Part shown: positions 51,930-61,521 of the stretch, in pieces
Numbering within the stretch: the stretch's first letter is position 1
How the letters are laid out: each line of letters starts with the position of its first letter
Assembly: GCF_036345155.1 (NCBI RefSeq)
Contig: NZ_CP107772.1
Location: forward strand, 10,664,001 to 10,728,000
From: Streptomyces sp. NBC_00582
GTDB lineage: Bacteria; Actinomycetota; Actinomycetes; Streptomycetales; Streptomycetaceae
Direction of reading: 5' to 3'
Length of the DNA: 64,000 nt
Notes under the pieces: model-generated
The model's input: only the letters and a program-made list of their open reading frames with translations
What the model was told of the DNA's origin: nothing
The model's database searches: none
Program-made: the position numbers and the translations under genes

Positions 51930-52390
51930 ATGCACGCTGACCTGGAGCGACTCGCGTTCCTCGGCGTCGACCCGGCCACCCTGGACCCCGCTCCGCCCAC
52001 CCGGTGCGGGCCGACTGGCTGGCCCGCATCGACCCCGACCCGCCGGGCCGGCGCCGCTGCTGCTCCTGCGGGGCGCTCGCGGTCGCCACGCGCGTCGTCG
52101 TCCTTCCGGGCCTGGGGCGGCGCTGGCATGACCAGTGCCGGGACTGCATGATCGCCGGGATCCGCGAGAACTGGGCGGCCGGCCGGCCTGTGGCAGGCCG
52201 GTACCGGGTTACCCGGTGGGTCGGCGGGCGGCCGACGCTGGAGGGCTGGTGGGACGAGCTGGTCACCGCGCAGGACAAGACCGCGAGGTGGATCGGCGCG
52301 CACGGGGGCGAAGGCGGAGTCCGTATCACCCTGGACGACGAAGCGACCGGCACCCGGCTGGTGAGCCGGCCGGGGGAGGGGGAGGCGTAG
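51930..52390 (+). pseudogene. Zinc-ribbon protein gene with one frameshift
   Basis: ATG at 51930 behind GGAGGAGG gives HADLERLAFLGVDPATLDP; from ~52004 the neighbouring frame continues RADWLARIDPDPPGRRRCCSCGALAVATRVVVLPGLGRRWHDQCRDC and on to the stop at 52390. A single-base change within the CCCGCTCCGCCCACCCGG stretch separates the halves; restored length would be about 153 residues. CC-x-C and C-x-x-C suggest a zinc ribbon. Could be a sequencing error or a recent mutation. Confidence 0.65.
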
Positions 52391-52803
52391 CTGTGCTCCG
52401 TGGCCGCCTCGCGCTTCCCTGTGGGGCCCTCGACGGGTGAACCAAACTGTTTCCACGGGTCACCACGTTCGAAACGGCGTGGTCGGGGGTCTGACATCCC
52501 CCACGGAGCACCCCTGCCGGCCCCCCGATCACTGGAGAGAAGAGGTAAAGGGGAGGGAGGCGGGGTGCGGGGAGCGCTACGGGGTCGGGGCGCCCTGACC
52601 GCGGCCGGACTGCCCGCCCGCCACCCCGCGATCCGCCGGGCGGTGGCAGTGACCCGCCGCACGCGGCGATGCCCGTACCCGGGCACCGGACCACAACCGG
52701 ACCTCAAGCGTTACGCGTCCGAACCAGCGACCACACCAGGACGCAAAATGCCCGGCCGACCGTGGAGTCGTTCACGGAAAGCCGCGTGCGAGGAGGCCGG
52801 GCA
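52391..52803. other. Promoter region of the 52.8-58.1 kb operon
   Basis: About 410 bases containing the repeated hairpin at 52469-52514. No gene supported; -10/-35 boxes not clear. Confidence 0.4.
52469..52514. repeat. Dispersed hairpin repeat, copy 1
   Basis: TTCGAAAC-GTGGT-GGGGGTCTGACATCCCCCAC-GAGCACCCC; about 85 percent identical to 60919-60966. GGGGG and CCCCC pair around TCTGACAT. Confidence 0.65.
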
Positions 52804-54069
52804 TTGGGGATCGAGCAGTTGTCCATGTACGGGTACGCGTCGAAGGCCGAGGTCCTCGCCGACGCGCGGCGGTACTGGAACCCGGACAAGACGGCGTTCT
52901 GGCAGGACGAGGGCGTTCCGTTCGTCGTCGGGGAACGATCCGGGTACCGCCTGACCGACGTCGACGGACACGAGGTGATGGACGTCCATCTGAACGGTGG
53001 CACCTACAACCTCGGGCATCGCAACCCCGAACTGGTGGACACCCTCACACACGCCCTCCGGCACCTCGACATCGGCAACCACCACTTCCCCACCCCGGGC
53101 CGCGCCCATCTGGCACGACGGCTCGTCGAGGCGACGCCGGGCGCGGACAAGGTCGTCTTCGGGTCCAGCGGCGGGGAAGCGGTCGACGTCGCGTTGAAGA
53201 GCGCCCGGTACGCCACCGGCCGACGGAAGGTCGTGTCGGTCGTCAAGGCGTACCACGGGCATACGGGACTGGCCGTGGCCACCGGCGATTCGCGGTTCTC
53301 GCAGCTGTTCCGGTCGGACAGCCCCGACGAGTTCGTCCAGGTGCCGTTCAACGACCTCGACGCGATGACGGCCGTGCTCGCCGGTGAGGACGCCGCCGCC
53401 GTGATCATGGAGACGGTGCCGGCCACCTACGGCTTCCCGATGCCCGAGCCCGGCTATCTCGCCGGCGTGAAGCAGGCGTGCGACGCCACCGGCACCCTCT
53501 ACATCGCGGACGAGGTCCAGACCGGCCTCGGCAGGACCGGTGAGCTGTGGGGCGTGTACGGCGAAGGCGTCACCCCCGACATCCTGGTGACCGGCAAGGG
53601 CCTCGGCGGCGGCCTCTACCCGGTCAGCGCCGCCCTTCTGGGCCCGGTGGCGAGCGGGTGGCTGGAGCGGGACGGCTTCGCCCACATGGCGACCTTCGGA
53701 GGCGCCGAACTCGGCTGTGCCGTGGCCGCCAAGGTCCTGGAGATCACGCAGCGGCCCGAGACCCGCGAGAACGTCCGGCAACGCATCGACCAGGTCACCG
53801 AAGGCCTCGCGGGGCTGCGCGCCGAACTGCCCCGCGCGCTCACCGGGATCCGGCAGAAGGGACTGGTCATCGGCCTGGAGTTCGGTGCCGTCGGCGCGAA
53901 GGCGATCATGGCCGAGCTCTACCGGCAGGGCGTCTGGGCGATCTTCTCCACGCTCGACCCTGCCGTCCTGCAGTTCAAGCCCGGCCTGCTGCTCACCGAG
54001 CAGGAGACCGCCGAGATCCTCACCCGCCTGCGGGACGCCGTACGGAAAGTGGCGGCCACCCATGTCTGA
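52804..54069 (+). CDS. Class III PLP-dependent aminotransferase/phospho-lyase-type enzyme
   Basis: 421 residues from a TTG at 52804, with AGGAGG seven bases upstream (an ATG eight codons on is the alternative). PLP fold type I, class III: HRNPELVDTLTHALRHLDIGNHHF, VFGSSGGEAVDVALKSARYATGRRKVV, AYHGHTG, IADEVQTGLGRTG (PLP-ring Asp), and the Schiff-base Lys265 in LVTGKGLGGGLYP. Related enzymes include omega-transaminases and the ethanolamine-phosphate/5-phosphohydroxylysine phospho-lyases. The overlapping kinase gene makes the phospho-lyase type attractive, but this is inference. Confidence 0.9.
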   Translation: MGIEQLSMYGYASKAEVLADARRYWNPDKTAFWQDEGVPFVVGERSGYRLTDVDGHEVMDVHLNGGTYNLGHRNPELVDTLTHALRHLDIGNHHFPTPGRAHLARRLVEATPGADKVVFGSSGGEAVDVALKSARYATGRRKVVSVVKAYHGHTGLAVATGDSRFSQLFRSDSPDEFVQVPFNDLDAMTAVLAGEDAAAVIMETVPATYGFPMPEPGYLAGVKQACDATGTLYIADEVQTGLGRTGELWGVYGEGVTPDILVTGKGLGGGLYPVSAALLGPVASGWLERDGFAHMATFGGAELGCAVAAKVLEITQRPETRENVRQRIDQVTEGLAGLRAELPRALTGIRQKGLVIGLEFGAVGAKAIMAELYRQGVWAIFSTLDPAVLQFKPGLLLTEQETAEILTRLRDAVRKVAATHV

Positions 54070-55066
54070 CACCTGGGACGGGCAGATCACCGCCGCGCTC
54101 ACCGCGTACGGCCGGGACGGCGCGCTGGCCGAGGCCCGGCTGCTGAGCCTCTCGGAGAACGCCACCTATCTGTGCACCTTCACCGACACCCCCGATCCGC
54201 TGGTCCTGCGCCTGCACCGGCCGGGCTTCCGCTCCCTCCCCCAGATCCGCAGCGAACTGATGTGGATCGAGCGACTGCGGGCCGACGGCGCGGTCGCCAC
54301 ACCCGCGGTGGTACCGACTCCGGCGGGCGAGCCGGCGGCGAGCTTCCGCGGTCCGGACGGGGTGCTCCAGCACGCGGCGCTCTTCGAGTTCGCACCCGGC
54401 GCCGAGCCCGACACGACGGACTTCGCGGACGTGATGGAGGTCGTCGGCCGGGAGACCGCCGCCCTGCACGAGCACGCGTCGCGGTGGCGACGGCCCGCCA
54501 CCTTCGTCCGGCCCGACTGGGACCTGGACAACCTGATCGGCGCGGCCTCGCTGTGGGGCCGCTGGTCGGACAACCCCGATGTGTCCCCTGGCGACGCCGA
54601 GGTGCTCGCACGGGCCGAGGAGAAGCTCACCCGAGAACTCGACGCGTACGGCAGGAGCCCGGCCGTCTTCGGTCTCATCCACGGCGACCTGCGCGCCGCC
54701 AACCTGCTCGTCGCCACCGACGCCGTACGGCTCATCGACTTCGACGACTGCGGCAGCGGCTGGTTCCTCTACGACCTGGCGTGCTCTCTGTCGTTCGTCG
54801 AGCACGATCCGCGGGCGGCGCAGTGGGTGGCCTCGTGGCTGCGGGGCTACGAGTCGCGTCGGGCGCTGCGGGAGGAGGACGTACGGGCGGTGCCCGCCCT
54901 GGTGATGCTGCGCCGGCTGATGCTGGTCGCCTGGGTGCACAAGCGCGGGGACACGCCCTTCGCCGCCTCGCTCCGGCCGGCCTTCGCGGCGCAGTCCGCG
55001 CGACTGGCCCGCCGCTACCTGGCCGACGACTACCTCACCGCCGTACGCCATGAGCACCGGGCGTGA
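54062..55066 (+). CDS. APH/choline kinase-fold small-molecule kinase
   Basis: 334 residues, overlapping the aminotransferase by 8 bases. Kinase-like fold: LVLRLHRPGFRS (Lys/Arg of the N-lobe strand), catalytic HGDLRAANLL (His207, Asp209, Asn214) and metal-binding DFDDCGSGWFLYDLA. The family phosphorylates hydroxyls of aminoglycosides, choline, homoserine, hydroxylysine and other amino alcohols. Coupled with a class III PLP enzyme, it could phosphorylate an amino alcohol for beta-elimination. Confidence 0.9.
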   Translation: MSDTWDGQITAALTAYGRDGALAEARLLSLSENATYLCTFTDTPDPLVLRLHRPGFRSLPQIRSELMWIERLRADGAVATPAVVPTPAGEPAASFRGPDGVLQHAALFEFAPGAEPDTTDFADVMEVVGRETAALHEHASRWRRPATFVRPDWDLDNLIGAASLWGRWSDNPDVSPGDAEVLARAEEKLTRELDAYGRSPAVFGLIHGDLRAANLLVATDAVRLIDFDDCGSGWFLYDLACSLSFVEHDPRAAQWVASWLRGYESRRALREEDVRAVPALVMLRRLMLVAWVHKRGDTPFAASLRPAFAAQSARLARRYLADDYLTAVRHEHRA

Positions 55067-55865
55067 CCCGCTCGGCCCGGCCGCCGGCAAGGTCGCGGAG
55101 GGCGTGCTGGCGATGATCCGGCGCGGTGAGGTGCGCATGGGCGGCCGGCTGCCCACCGAGCGCCGTCTGACCGAGATCTTCGGCACCAGCCGGGAGTCCG
55201 TCCGCCGGGCCCTGGCCTGGCTGGAGGCGGAGGGCGAGGTACGTCGGACCCGCGGGAAGGCCGGCGGGACCTTCGCGCTGCGCCCCAACCCCAACTGGCC
55301 CGTCTACAGCTGGAGTCGGCTCGCGCACGGCCGCGACCGGGTGGTGGCACGACAGCCGGGCGTCGATGTGAGCGTCCCCGCGCTCCTGCGACACCAGCAC
55401 TTCGCCGAAGCGACCCGGGTCGTGTCCACGGGGCTGCGGCGGGGCGATCCGGAGGTCTGTGCCGGGCTCGGTCTGCCGGACGGGTCCCGGACGGTGGCGG
55501 TCGAGCGGGTGCGGCTCGCCGACGGGGTGCCGCTGTCGTGGGAGCGGCTGTTCGTGTCGGCGGCGCGCTTCCCCGGGCTCCTCGACCAGGACCTGACCGG
55601 CTCCCTCTCCCAGGTGTTCCGCGACACCTACGGCGTCACCGCCTGCGAAGTCTCCGAGCACATCCGGGTCCGGCTCGCCGAGAGCCACCACACCCACCAC
55701 CTCGACGTGTCGGTCGGCCAGCCACTGCTGGCGATCACGCGCACGTCCCACGACCAGCACGGCGAGCCCCTGGAGTTCTCCTACGACCTCTTCCGGGCCG
55801 ACCGCACCGAACTCCACGTCTCCTCAACGAACCGCGCGCCGGACCACTCGGAGGTACGTCCATGA
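55050..55865 (+). CDS. GntR/HutC-family regulator
   Basis: 271 residues, start overlapping the kinase end by 17 bases. N-terminal GntR winged helix GEVRMGGRLPTERRLTEIFGTSRESVRRALAWLEAEGEVRR. The UTRA-type effector domain (~80-250) has VERVRLADGVPLSWERLFV and PLLAITRTSHDQHGEPLEFSYDLFRADRTELHV. The effector is probably the operon substrate or an intermediate, giving autoregulation from within the operon. Confidence 0.93.
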   Translation: MSTGRDPLGPAAGKVAEGVLAMIRRGEVRMGGRLPTERRLTEIFGTSRESVRRALAWLEAEGEVRRTRGKAGGTFALRPNPNWPVYSWSRLAHGRDRVVARQPGVDVSVPALLRHQHFAEATRVVSTGLRRGDPEVCAGLGLPDGSRTVAVERVRLADGVPLSWERLFVSAARFPGLLDQDLTGSLSQVFRDTYGVTACEVSEHIRVRLAESHHTHHLDVSVGQPLLAITRTSHDQHGEPLEFSYDLFRADRTELHVSSTNRAPDHSEVRP

Positions 55866-57271
55866 CATCCAGAACCAAACCGATTCCCGTGGCCACCGAG
55901 GCCACACCCGCACTCCAACGCAAGCTCGGCGTAGGCTCGTTGGTCTTCATGGTCGTCGCGGCCGCGGCCCCGCTGACCGTGGTCGGCGGCACAGTACCCC
56001 TCGTCTTCGCCACCAGCCAGAGCACCGGCGTACCGGCCCACTACCTGATCGCGGCCATCGTCCTGACCGTCTTCTCCGTCGGTTTCACGACCATGAGCCG
56101 CTACGTCGACAACGCCGGCGCCTTCTACACCTACATCCGCGCCGGACTCGGCAGGACCGTCGGAACCGGGTCCGCGACCCTGGCCCTGTTCTCCTACGCG
56201 GTGCTGGCCATCTCGGTGTACGCGTACTGCGGCGCCGCCACGACCAACGCGTTGCACCACTACTTCGGCGTCGACACGCCCTGGTGGGTCTGGACGGCGC
56301 TGACCGCGCTGCTCGTGGCCTGGCTCGGCTACCACGACATCGAGCTGAGCTCGAAGGTACTGGGGCTGCTGCTGATCGGTGAGGTCGCCGTCATCCTGGT
56401 CCTGGACGTGGCGGTGTTCGCGCGCGGCGGTCACTCCTCGCTTACCTGGAGCCCCTTCGCACCGGCGGCGGTGAGCGAGGGAAGTCCCGGCATCGGGCTG
56501 ATGTTCGCGTTCTTCGGGTTCATCGGCTTCGAGGCGACCGCGGTGTTCCGCGACGAGACCCGGGACCCGGACCGCACGATCCCCCGCGCCACCTACATTG
56601 CCGTGATCTCCATCGGCCTCTTCTACGCGCTGTCCGCATGGGCGATCGCCATGGGCTCGGGTGTCACACACATCGTGTCCGACTCCACCGCCGACCCGGA
56701 GGGACTCGTCGTCACCCTCGCCGGGGACTACGTCCTGCCCATCCTCGGCGACATCGTCCAAGTGCTGCTGGTGACCAGCCTGTTCGCCTGCGTGCTCTCC
56801 TTCCACAACGTCGTCACCCGCTACCAGTACGCCCTCGGCACCGAGCGTGTCCTGCCGGTCCGGCTCGGTGAGATCCACCCCCGCCACCACGCGCCGTCGT
56901 ACTCCTCACTCGTGCACAGCGCGGTCACCGCGGTGGCTCTCGTCGCCGTCGCGGTCGCCAGGCTCGATCCGGTGACCCAGATCTACGCGTGGCTGTCGGG
57001 CGCGGCCACCCTGGGGCTGCTGCTGCTCATGGCACTCACGAGCGTCGCGGTCATCGTGTACTTCGCCCGGCGCGAAGGCGGCCTCTCCCGTTGGCGCACG
57101 CTCGTCGCCCCCGCGCTCGCGCTGTCCGGGCTGCTCGCGGTGACCCTCCTGGTGGTGGACAACTTCCCGCTGCTCGTTGGCGGCACCGCCGCGGCCTGGG
57201 CGACGGCCGGCACGGTCGCACTGTCGTTCGCCGTCGGCCTGGTGCTCGCAGCACGGCACCGGGCCGTGTGA
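55862..57271 (+). CDS. APC-family amino acid/amine permease
   Basis: 469 residues, ATGA overlap with the GntR gene. About 12 hydrophobic helices; helix 1 has the APC VVAAAAPLTVVGGTVP unwound segment, and FAFFGFIGFEATAVFRDETRDPDRTIPRA is the conserved helix 6-7 loop. The rest is LeuT-like. Imports the amino compound handled by the operon, inferred from context. No periplasmic component. Confidence 0.93.
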   Translation: MTSRTKPIPVATEATPALQRKLGVGSLVFMVVAAAAPLTVVGGTVPLVFATSQSTGVPAHYLIAAIVLTVFSVGFTTMSRYVDNAGAFYTYIRAGLGRTVGTGSATLALFSYAVLAISVYAYCGAATTNALHHYFGVDTPWWVWTALTALLVAWLGYHDIELSSKVLGLLLIGEVAVILVLDVAVFARGGHSSLTWSPFAPAAVSEGSPGIGLMFAFFGFIGFEATAVFRDETRDPDRTIPRATYIAVISIGLFYALSAWAIAMGSGVTHIVSDSTADPEGLVVTLAGDYVLPILGDIVQVLLVTSLFACVLSFHNVVTRYQYALGTERVLPVRLGEIHPRHHAPSYSSLVHSAVTAVALVAVAVARLDPVTQIYAWLSGAATLGLLLLMALTSVAVIVYFARREGGLSRWRTLVAPALALSGLLAVTLLVVDNFPLLVGGTAAAWATAGTVALSFAVGLVLAARHRAV

Positions 57272-57309
57272 CGGCCAAACTCCGACAATCCCCAGATCAA
57301 GGAACCGCC

Positions 57310-58110
57310 ATGAGCTCGCTCCACACCCGGAAGGTCGCCGTCGTCGGCGGCACCCGAGGCATCGGCGCCGCCGTCACCTCCACCTTCGTCCGTGCCGGGC
57401 ACGACGTCCTGCTGACCGGGCGCCACGTCCCGGACGTCGTCCTGGAGAAGTTCCGTGCCGAGGCGACCCGCGAGGACCAAACCGTCGAGGCGCTCGCCCT
57501 CGACTCCGCCGCGCCCGACTCGGCCGAGTGGCTCGCCGAGGCAGCCTCCTCACTGCTCGGCGGCCTCGACGTGCTGTGCCTCAACGCGGGCATCTTCCCG
57601 AACAAGCCGCTGGCGGAGATGACGTACGCCGACATCCGTGAGGTGTTCGCGGTGAACGTGGAGAGCCAGATGCTGGCCGTCGCCGCGTGTCTGCCGCTGC
57701 TGCGCGGGTCGGCGGCGGGGCGGGTCGTGCTCACCTCATCGATCACCGGGCCCGTCACCGGTTTCCCGGGGTGGAGCCACTACGCCGCGAGCAAGGCGGC
57801 CCAACTCGGCTTCATGCGCACCGCGGCTCTGGAACTCGCCCCCTACGGGATCACCGTCAACGCGGTGGCCCCCGGGAACGTCGCGACAGAAGGCCTCGAC
57901 AGCATGGGCGAGGAGTACCTCGCGCAGATGACGGCGACGATCCCGCTGGGCCGCTTGGCACGGCCCCAGGAGATCGCCGACGCGGTCGAGTTCCTCGCCG
58001 GCGAGCGGGCGTCGTTCGTCACGGGCCAGGTCATCACCGTCGACGGCGGCCAGACCCTGCCGGAGTCGCCGGAGGCGGTGCTGCCGGTCACGTCGACGGC
58101 ACGAACCTGA
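57310..58110 (+). CDS. Short-chain dehydrogenase/reductase
   Basis: 266 residues from the ATG at 57310 with AAGGA upstream, 38 bases after the permease. Cofactor loop VVGGTRGIGAAVTS, LCLNAGIF, catalytic LTSSITG and YAASK, C-terminal FVTGQVITVDGG. LLTGRH after strand 2 suggests NADP. In the operon it could reduce or oxidise the carbonyl released by the PLP enzyme. End of the operon; the next gene is a separate secreted protein. Confidence 0.92.
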   Translation: MSSLHTRKVAVVGGTRGIGAAVTSTFVRAGHDVLLTGRHVPDVVLEKFRAEATREDQTVEALALDSAAPDSAEWLAEAASSLLGGLDVLCLNAGIFPNKPLAEMTYADIREVFAVNVESQMLAVAACLPLLRGSAAGRVVLTSSITGPVTGFPGWSHYAASKAAQLGFMRTAALELAPYGITVNAVAPGNVATEGLDSMGEEYLAQMTATIPLGRLARPQEIADAVEFLAGERASFVTGQVITVDGGQTLPESPEAVLPVTSTART

Positions 58111-58345
58111 CCGGCCGCCGGTCGACTATCGGCCCTGTTCCCTTGCGACGGATCCTCCAACCAGGGCTGGCTGGAGACGCACTGACCGCGCTGGCTTAAG
58201 GGTCCGAGCCCACGGCTGGGCCGCGAGTGGTCAGGCTTCCCGGGCCGGCCTGGGCAGACCCGCGCCACCACCTTTCAGCACAGTCCCCGGCCTTGACTGG
58301 GTGTTCCCAACGGCATGGGCCTCATCCGAACGCGAGGAGATCCAC

Positions 58346-58935
58346 ATGCGTACCCGCATAAGACGTCGTCTTGCCGCAGCTCTGACCGGAGTGTTACTGG
58401 CGGCGGTCGGCCCGGCGATCGCCCACGCCCAACCGTCCAGCGACGAGGTGCCCGCACCGCCGGCACACCTACTGGACGTGGGCGATGACCGCTACGGGAT
58501 CCAGAACTACAAGTCCCGCAAGTACCTGCAGCCCGCGGGCGGCGTCGTCACCAATGGCGCCAAGATCGTCCAGATGCCCGAATCCCTGGGCAGTGTGACG
58601 GCGACTTCGCGGAGACGCAGAACTGGTACGTCTTCAGCGCAGGCAGCAGCTACGTCAGCCTCAAGAACGACAACTCGGGCAGGAACCTCGGCATCGACGG
58701 CGCCAGCACCACGTCCGGGGCAGCGGCCATTCAGGCCAACGGATCCAGTGACCTCAACCAGGACTGGGAGCTCATCACCAAGACGTCCTACCCCGCCGGC
58801 TGGTACGCGCTGAAGAACCGCAAGAGCGGCCTGTGCCGGGGCATCTCGGGTGCCGGCACCGCCAACGGCGCGCAGGCGGCTCAATTCGCCTGCGACGACT
58901 CGGCCAACCAGCTGTGGAAGCCCGACGACCGCTGA
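58346..58935 (+). pseudogene. Secreted ricin-type lectin gene with frameshift
   Basis: ATG at 58346 behind GAGGAG. Signal peptide ~1-32, then YGIQNYKSRKYLQPAGGVVTNGAKIVQ in the first frame. After a 1-base loss near 58580-58600 the next frame gives CDGDFAETQNWYVFSAGSSYV, NDNSGRNLGIDGASTTSGAAAIQ, and the QDW and NRKSGLCRG repeats up to a stop at 58933. These are RICIN-type beta-trefoil repeats with Q-x-W. The intact protein would have about 195 residues. Could be a read error. Confidence 0.75.
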
Positions 58936-59453
58936 ACGAGCAGCCTCGAAGGCGTCCCTGCGCTCCATGCCGAGCACGATGCACACCCTGGGGCCGGCCT
59001 GACGCCTGAGCTACCCCCAGCAGCCGCCGAGGCGCCCCTGACTTTCCATGGCCAGGGGTGCCGCAGCCTGCCACCAGGCTGGATGCGACCCCACCTGCCG
59101 AACAGCCGCGCGCCAACGGCTCCACACCACCCTCCCCACGAACACCCCGCTCGCCTTGACCGAAGAGTGACTCCGGGCCCCATCTGCCCGCCGCCGGGCT
59201 CCGCGATACGGCCCGTCCGGGGGCATCCTGGTCCACGCCGCCGTGACTGCTGCACGTACAGCGCCGCTCCGGCGGACATGCGGGCAACGGTCGGACCCAC
59301 ATGCGGGCAACCTGCTGCTGACCGACACCGGCACGGTCAGTGGGCTCCGGAGCGAAGGCCGGCCAGGGGCGGTGCCGCCCACCCTCTTCGGCAGGCAAGT
59401 CATGGCAGGCCACCGCAGATTTGCACCAGGATGGACGACAGCCGCCGGGGGGC
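58936..59453. other. Intergenic between convergent genes
   Basis: About 520 bases; long frames on both strands lack motifs. Nothing supported. Confidence 0.45.
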
Positions 59454-60719
59454 TCACGTACCAGCCCTGTCCCATCGCTCACTCTCGCTCGCGCGAGTCT
59501 CTTCCTCCGGAAGCCGCTGACGGACCGTAGTGCTCCTGTCGGTCCAGTAAGAACGACCGAGCGCGATCATGGATTTCCACGATCTGTTCTGCTTGAAAGG
59601 TACTTCGAAGAGCCGAGAAAACACCCATGCCCCGCATAGCGAGACCGGCAGAGCCAGGATCAGCGTGAAGCAGAACGTGGGCATGCCCGGCGCTACGAAA
59701 TGCGGAGCCACTCGGCGAATGACTGCCATGACGATCGGCAGATGGATCAGGTAGAGGCTGTAGGAGAAGCCACCAAGACTCCGAACGGGACGCGCGGTCA
59801 GGAACCGTATCAGCATGGCCGGTCGGCCGGTGGCAACCGCAGCAAGCAACATCGTCATAGCGGGAGCGATGGCGAGATCTATCCAGAAGTAATGGTTCAC
59901 CGTCCAAACCGGACCCTTGAAAACCCCCAGAGCCAGGACAGGCGCGGCGGCCAGGACTGCGAACCATCCCCATGGCAGACGTCGCACTCTGTCCGACGCC
60001 ACGACGACACCTGCGCCTATCAAACCTGCCATGAATACGGGAGCGAGATGTGGAGCGAGCCAGTTGTCGCCCTCCACGGGGGTTCCGTCCGGTGCCGCCA
60101 GCCCGCGGGAGATCACCGGAAGTGTCACGCACGCGGCCAGGACCACCGCGCCCCACCGGCGCCGGATGAACAGGAGAAGGGGAAAGAAGAGATAGAGCTC
60201 GGCCTCCACTCCGATCGACCAGAATGCGCCGTTCGGTGTCGGTGCTGTGAAAATATCCTGAGCGAGGAGCCCGTACACCAGAATCGAGGCGTTGGTAGGT
60301 GGTCCGTAATGCGAAGCAGGCACCACGGACCAGGAAATGATCAGGCTCATGACGAGCGCCGCCCAATAAGGCGGAAGAATGCGCCAGGCGCGTCGACGCA
60401 GGAACTCCGCGACACCGCCCGACCACCAGCCATGGCGTGCCGGAGAAATTGCCAGGGAGAAGCCGGAAAGTACCAGGAAGAACACGACCGCAAGGCGCCC
60501 GAACATCAGCACGTCCAGCCACTGAGGCGCCGAACTGTCGGGGTAACCCGGGAATGTGTACAACCAGCAATGGAACAGCACCACATACAACGCGGCCAAG
60601 CCGCGGAGGCCATCCAGCCCCATCACCTGCCTAGGAGTCTGTGCTCTGTCCACCCCCGTCTCCTGCCCGGCTGAGGCTGCTAAGTCGAGAGCACTGTCGA
60701 GCGAACGGCTCGAATCCAC
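59454..60719 (-). CDS. Membrane acyltransferase 3 family (OafA/YrhL-like)
   Basis: 421 residues from a GTG at 60719; an ATG 32 codons later (MGLDGLRGLAALYVVLFH) is the family-typical start and a real alternative. About ten membrane helices. Catalytic His in GLDGLRGLAALYVVLFHCW, FFLVLSGF, RRAWRILPPYWAAL, and NGAFWSIGVEAELYLFFPLLL. Such enzymes acylate sugars, antibiotics or cell-surface polymers using acyl-CoA. No glycan or polyketide genes adjoin. Codon usage is somewhat less GC-rich than the neighbours. Confidence 0.92.
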   Translation of the reverse strand: MDSSRSLDSALDLAASAGQETGVDRAQTPRQVMGLDGLRGLAALYVVLFHCWLYTFPGYPDSSAPQWLDVLMFGRLAVVFFLVLSGFSLAISPARHGWWSGGVAEFLRRRAWRILPPYWAALVMSLIISWSVVPASHYGPPTNASILVYGLLAQDIFTAPTPNGAFWSIGVEAELYLFFPLLLFIRRRWGAVVLAACVTLPVISRGLAAPDGTPVEGDNWLAPHLAPVFMAGLIGAGVVVASDRVRRLPWGWFAVLAAAPVLALGVFKGPVWTVNHYFWIDLAIAPAMTMLLAAVATGRPAMLIRFLTARPVRSLGGFSYSLYLIHLPIVMAVIRRVAPHFVAPGMPTFCFTLILALPVSLCGAWVFSRLFEVPFKQNRSWKSMIALGRSYWTDRSTTVRQRLPEEETRASESERWDRAGT

Positions 60720-61328
60720 TGAAATTGTTCAACCCTTTCCCTGGCCACCGTCGCACGCCGCCGATGCCACGGCGGTGCTTGCACGGTGGAACGAGCGACG
60801 GACGCCTGCCCGTTTCCCTGGTCATACGCCGGGCGGTACAGCACCCCCGCGTTGAACTGGTACGCGGCGTCCGGCTGAGGAGTTCAACGCACAAGCCGAC
60901 ATGATCCGTATCTCGCCATTTCGGAACAGTGTGGTAGGGGGTCTGGCATCCCCCACAGAGCACCCCGCGACAACCGAAGCCAGGAAGAGGGCGGGTCGAT
61001 GGGCGGGGGAGCATGGTGCTCCCGCCGGCACGGCGGCCGCCACTGACCCGCATCCACTCCCTCGGGTGAGCGCCGCACGGCGGTAGCACCCCCATGGACG
61101 CTACCGGCGGCGCGTCACCCCCCCTCCCAGGGTGGCCCGCCGCCTCGTGCTACCGGCCGGCTCGGCCTTGCGGTAGCTGTCTGTAGGCGACGGTGGTGTC
61201 GGGGCAGGCTTCCGTCAGTTGGGACAAGGCGTGGCGTTGGGCCGGGCCGCGGGAAGCTGCCAGCGCGGTTTGGTGGCGACGCTCACGCGTCGGCGCACTC
61301 CCGGCGGAAGGCTGCGATCGGCAGTCAC
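60720..61328. other. Intergenic with a dispersed hairpin repeat
   Basis: About 600 bases; contains repeat copy 2 (60919-60966). No gene supported. Confidence 0.4.
60919..60966. repeat. Dispersed hairpin repeat, copy 2
   Basis: Similar to 52469-52514; GGGGGTCTGGCATCCCCC is the paired core. Confidence 0.65.
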
Positions 61329-61521
61329 TTGGGTGGCCCTTGTCGCTCTTGGAGCGGTTGCAGTTGCCCGGACAGGCGCTCGTGGACCTGGACGAGATCG
61401 CGGAGCGGGATCTCGTCCGCCAGATCGGCTCCACCCGCCAATTCCGGTTCCGCCACCCGCTGGTGCGATCAGCGGTGTATCAGGGGTCGGGTGCTGGCTG
61501 GCGGATCGAGGCCCATGGGCC

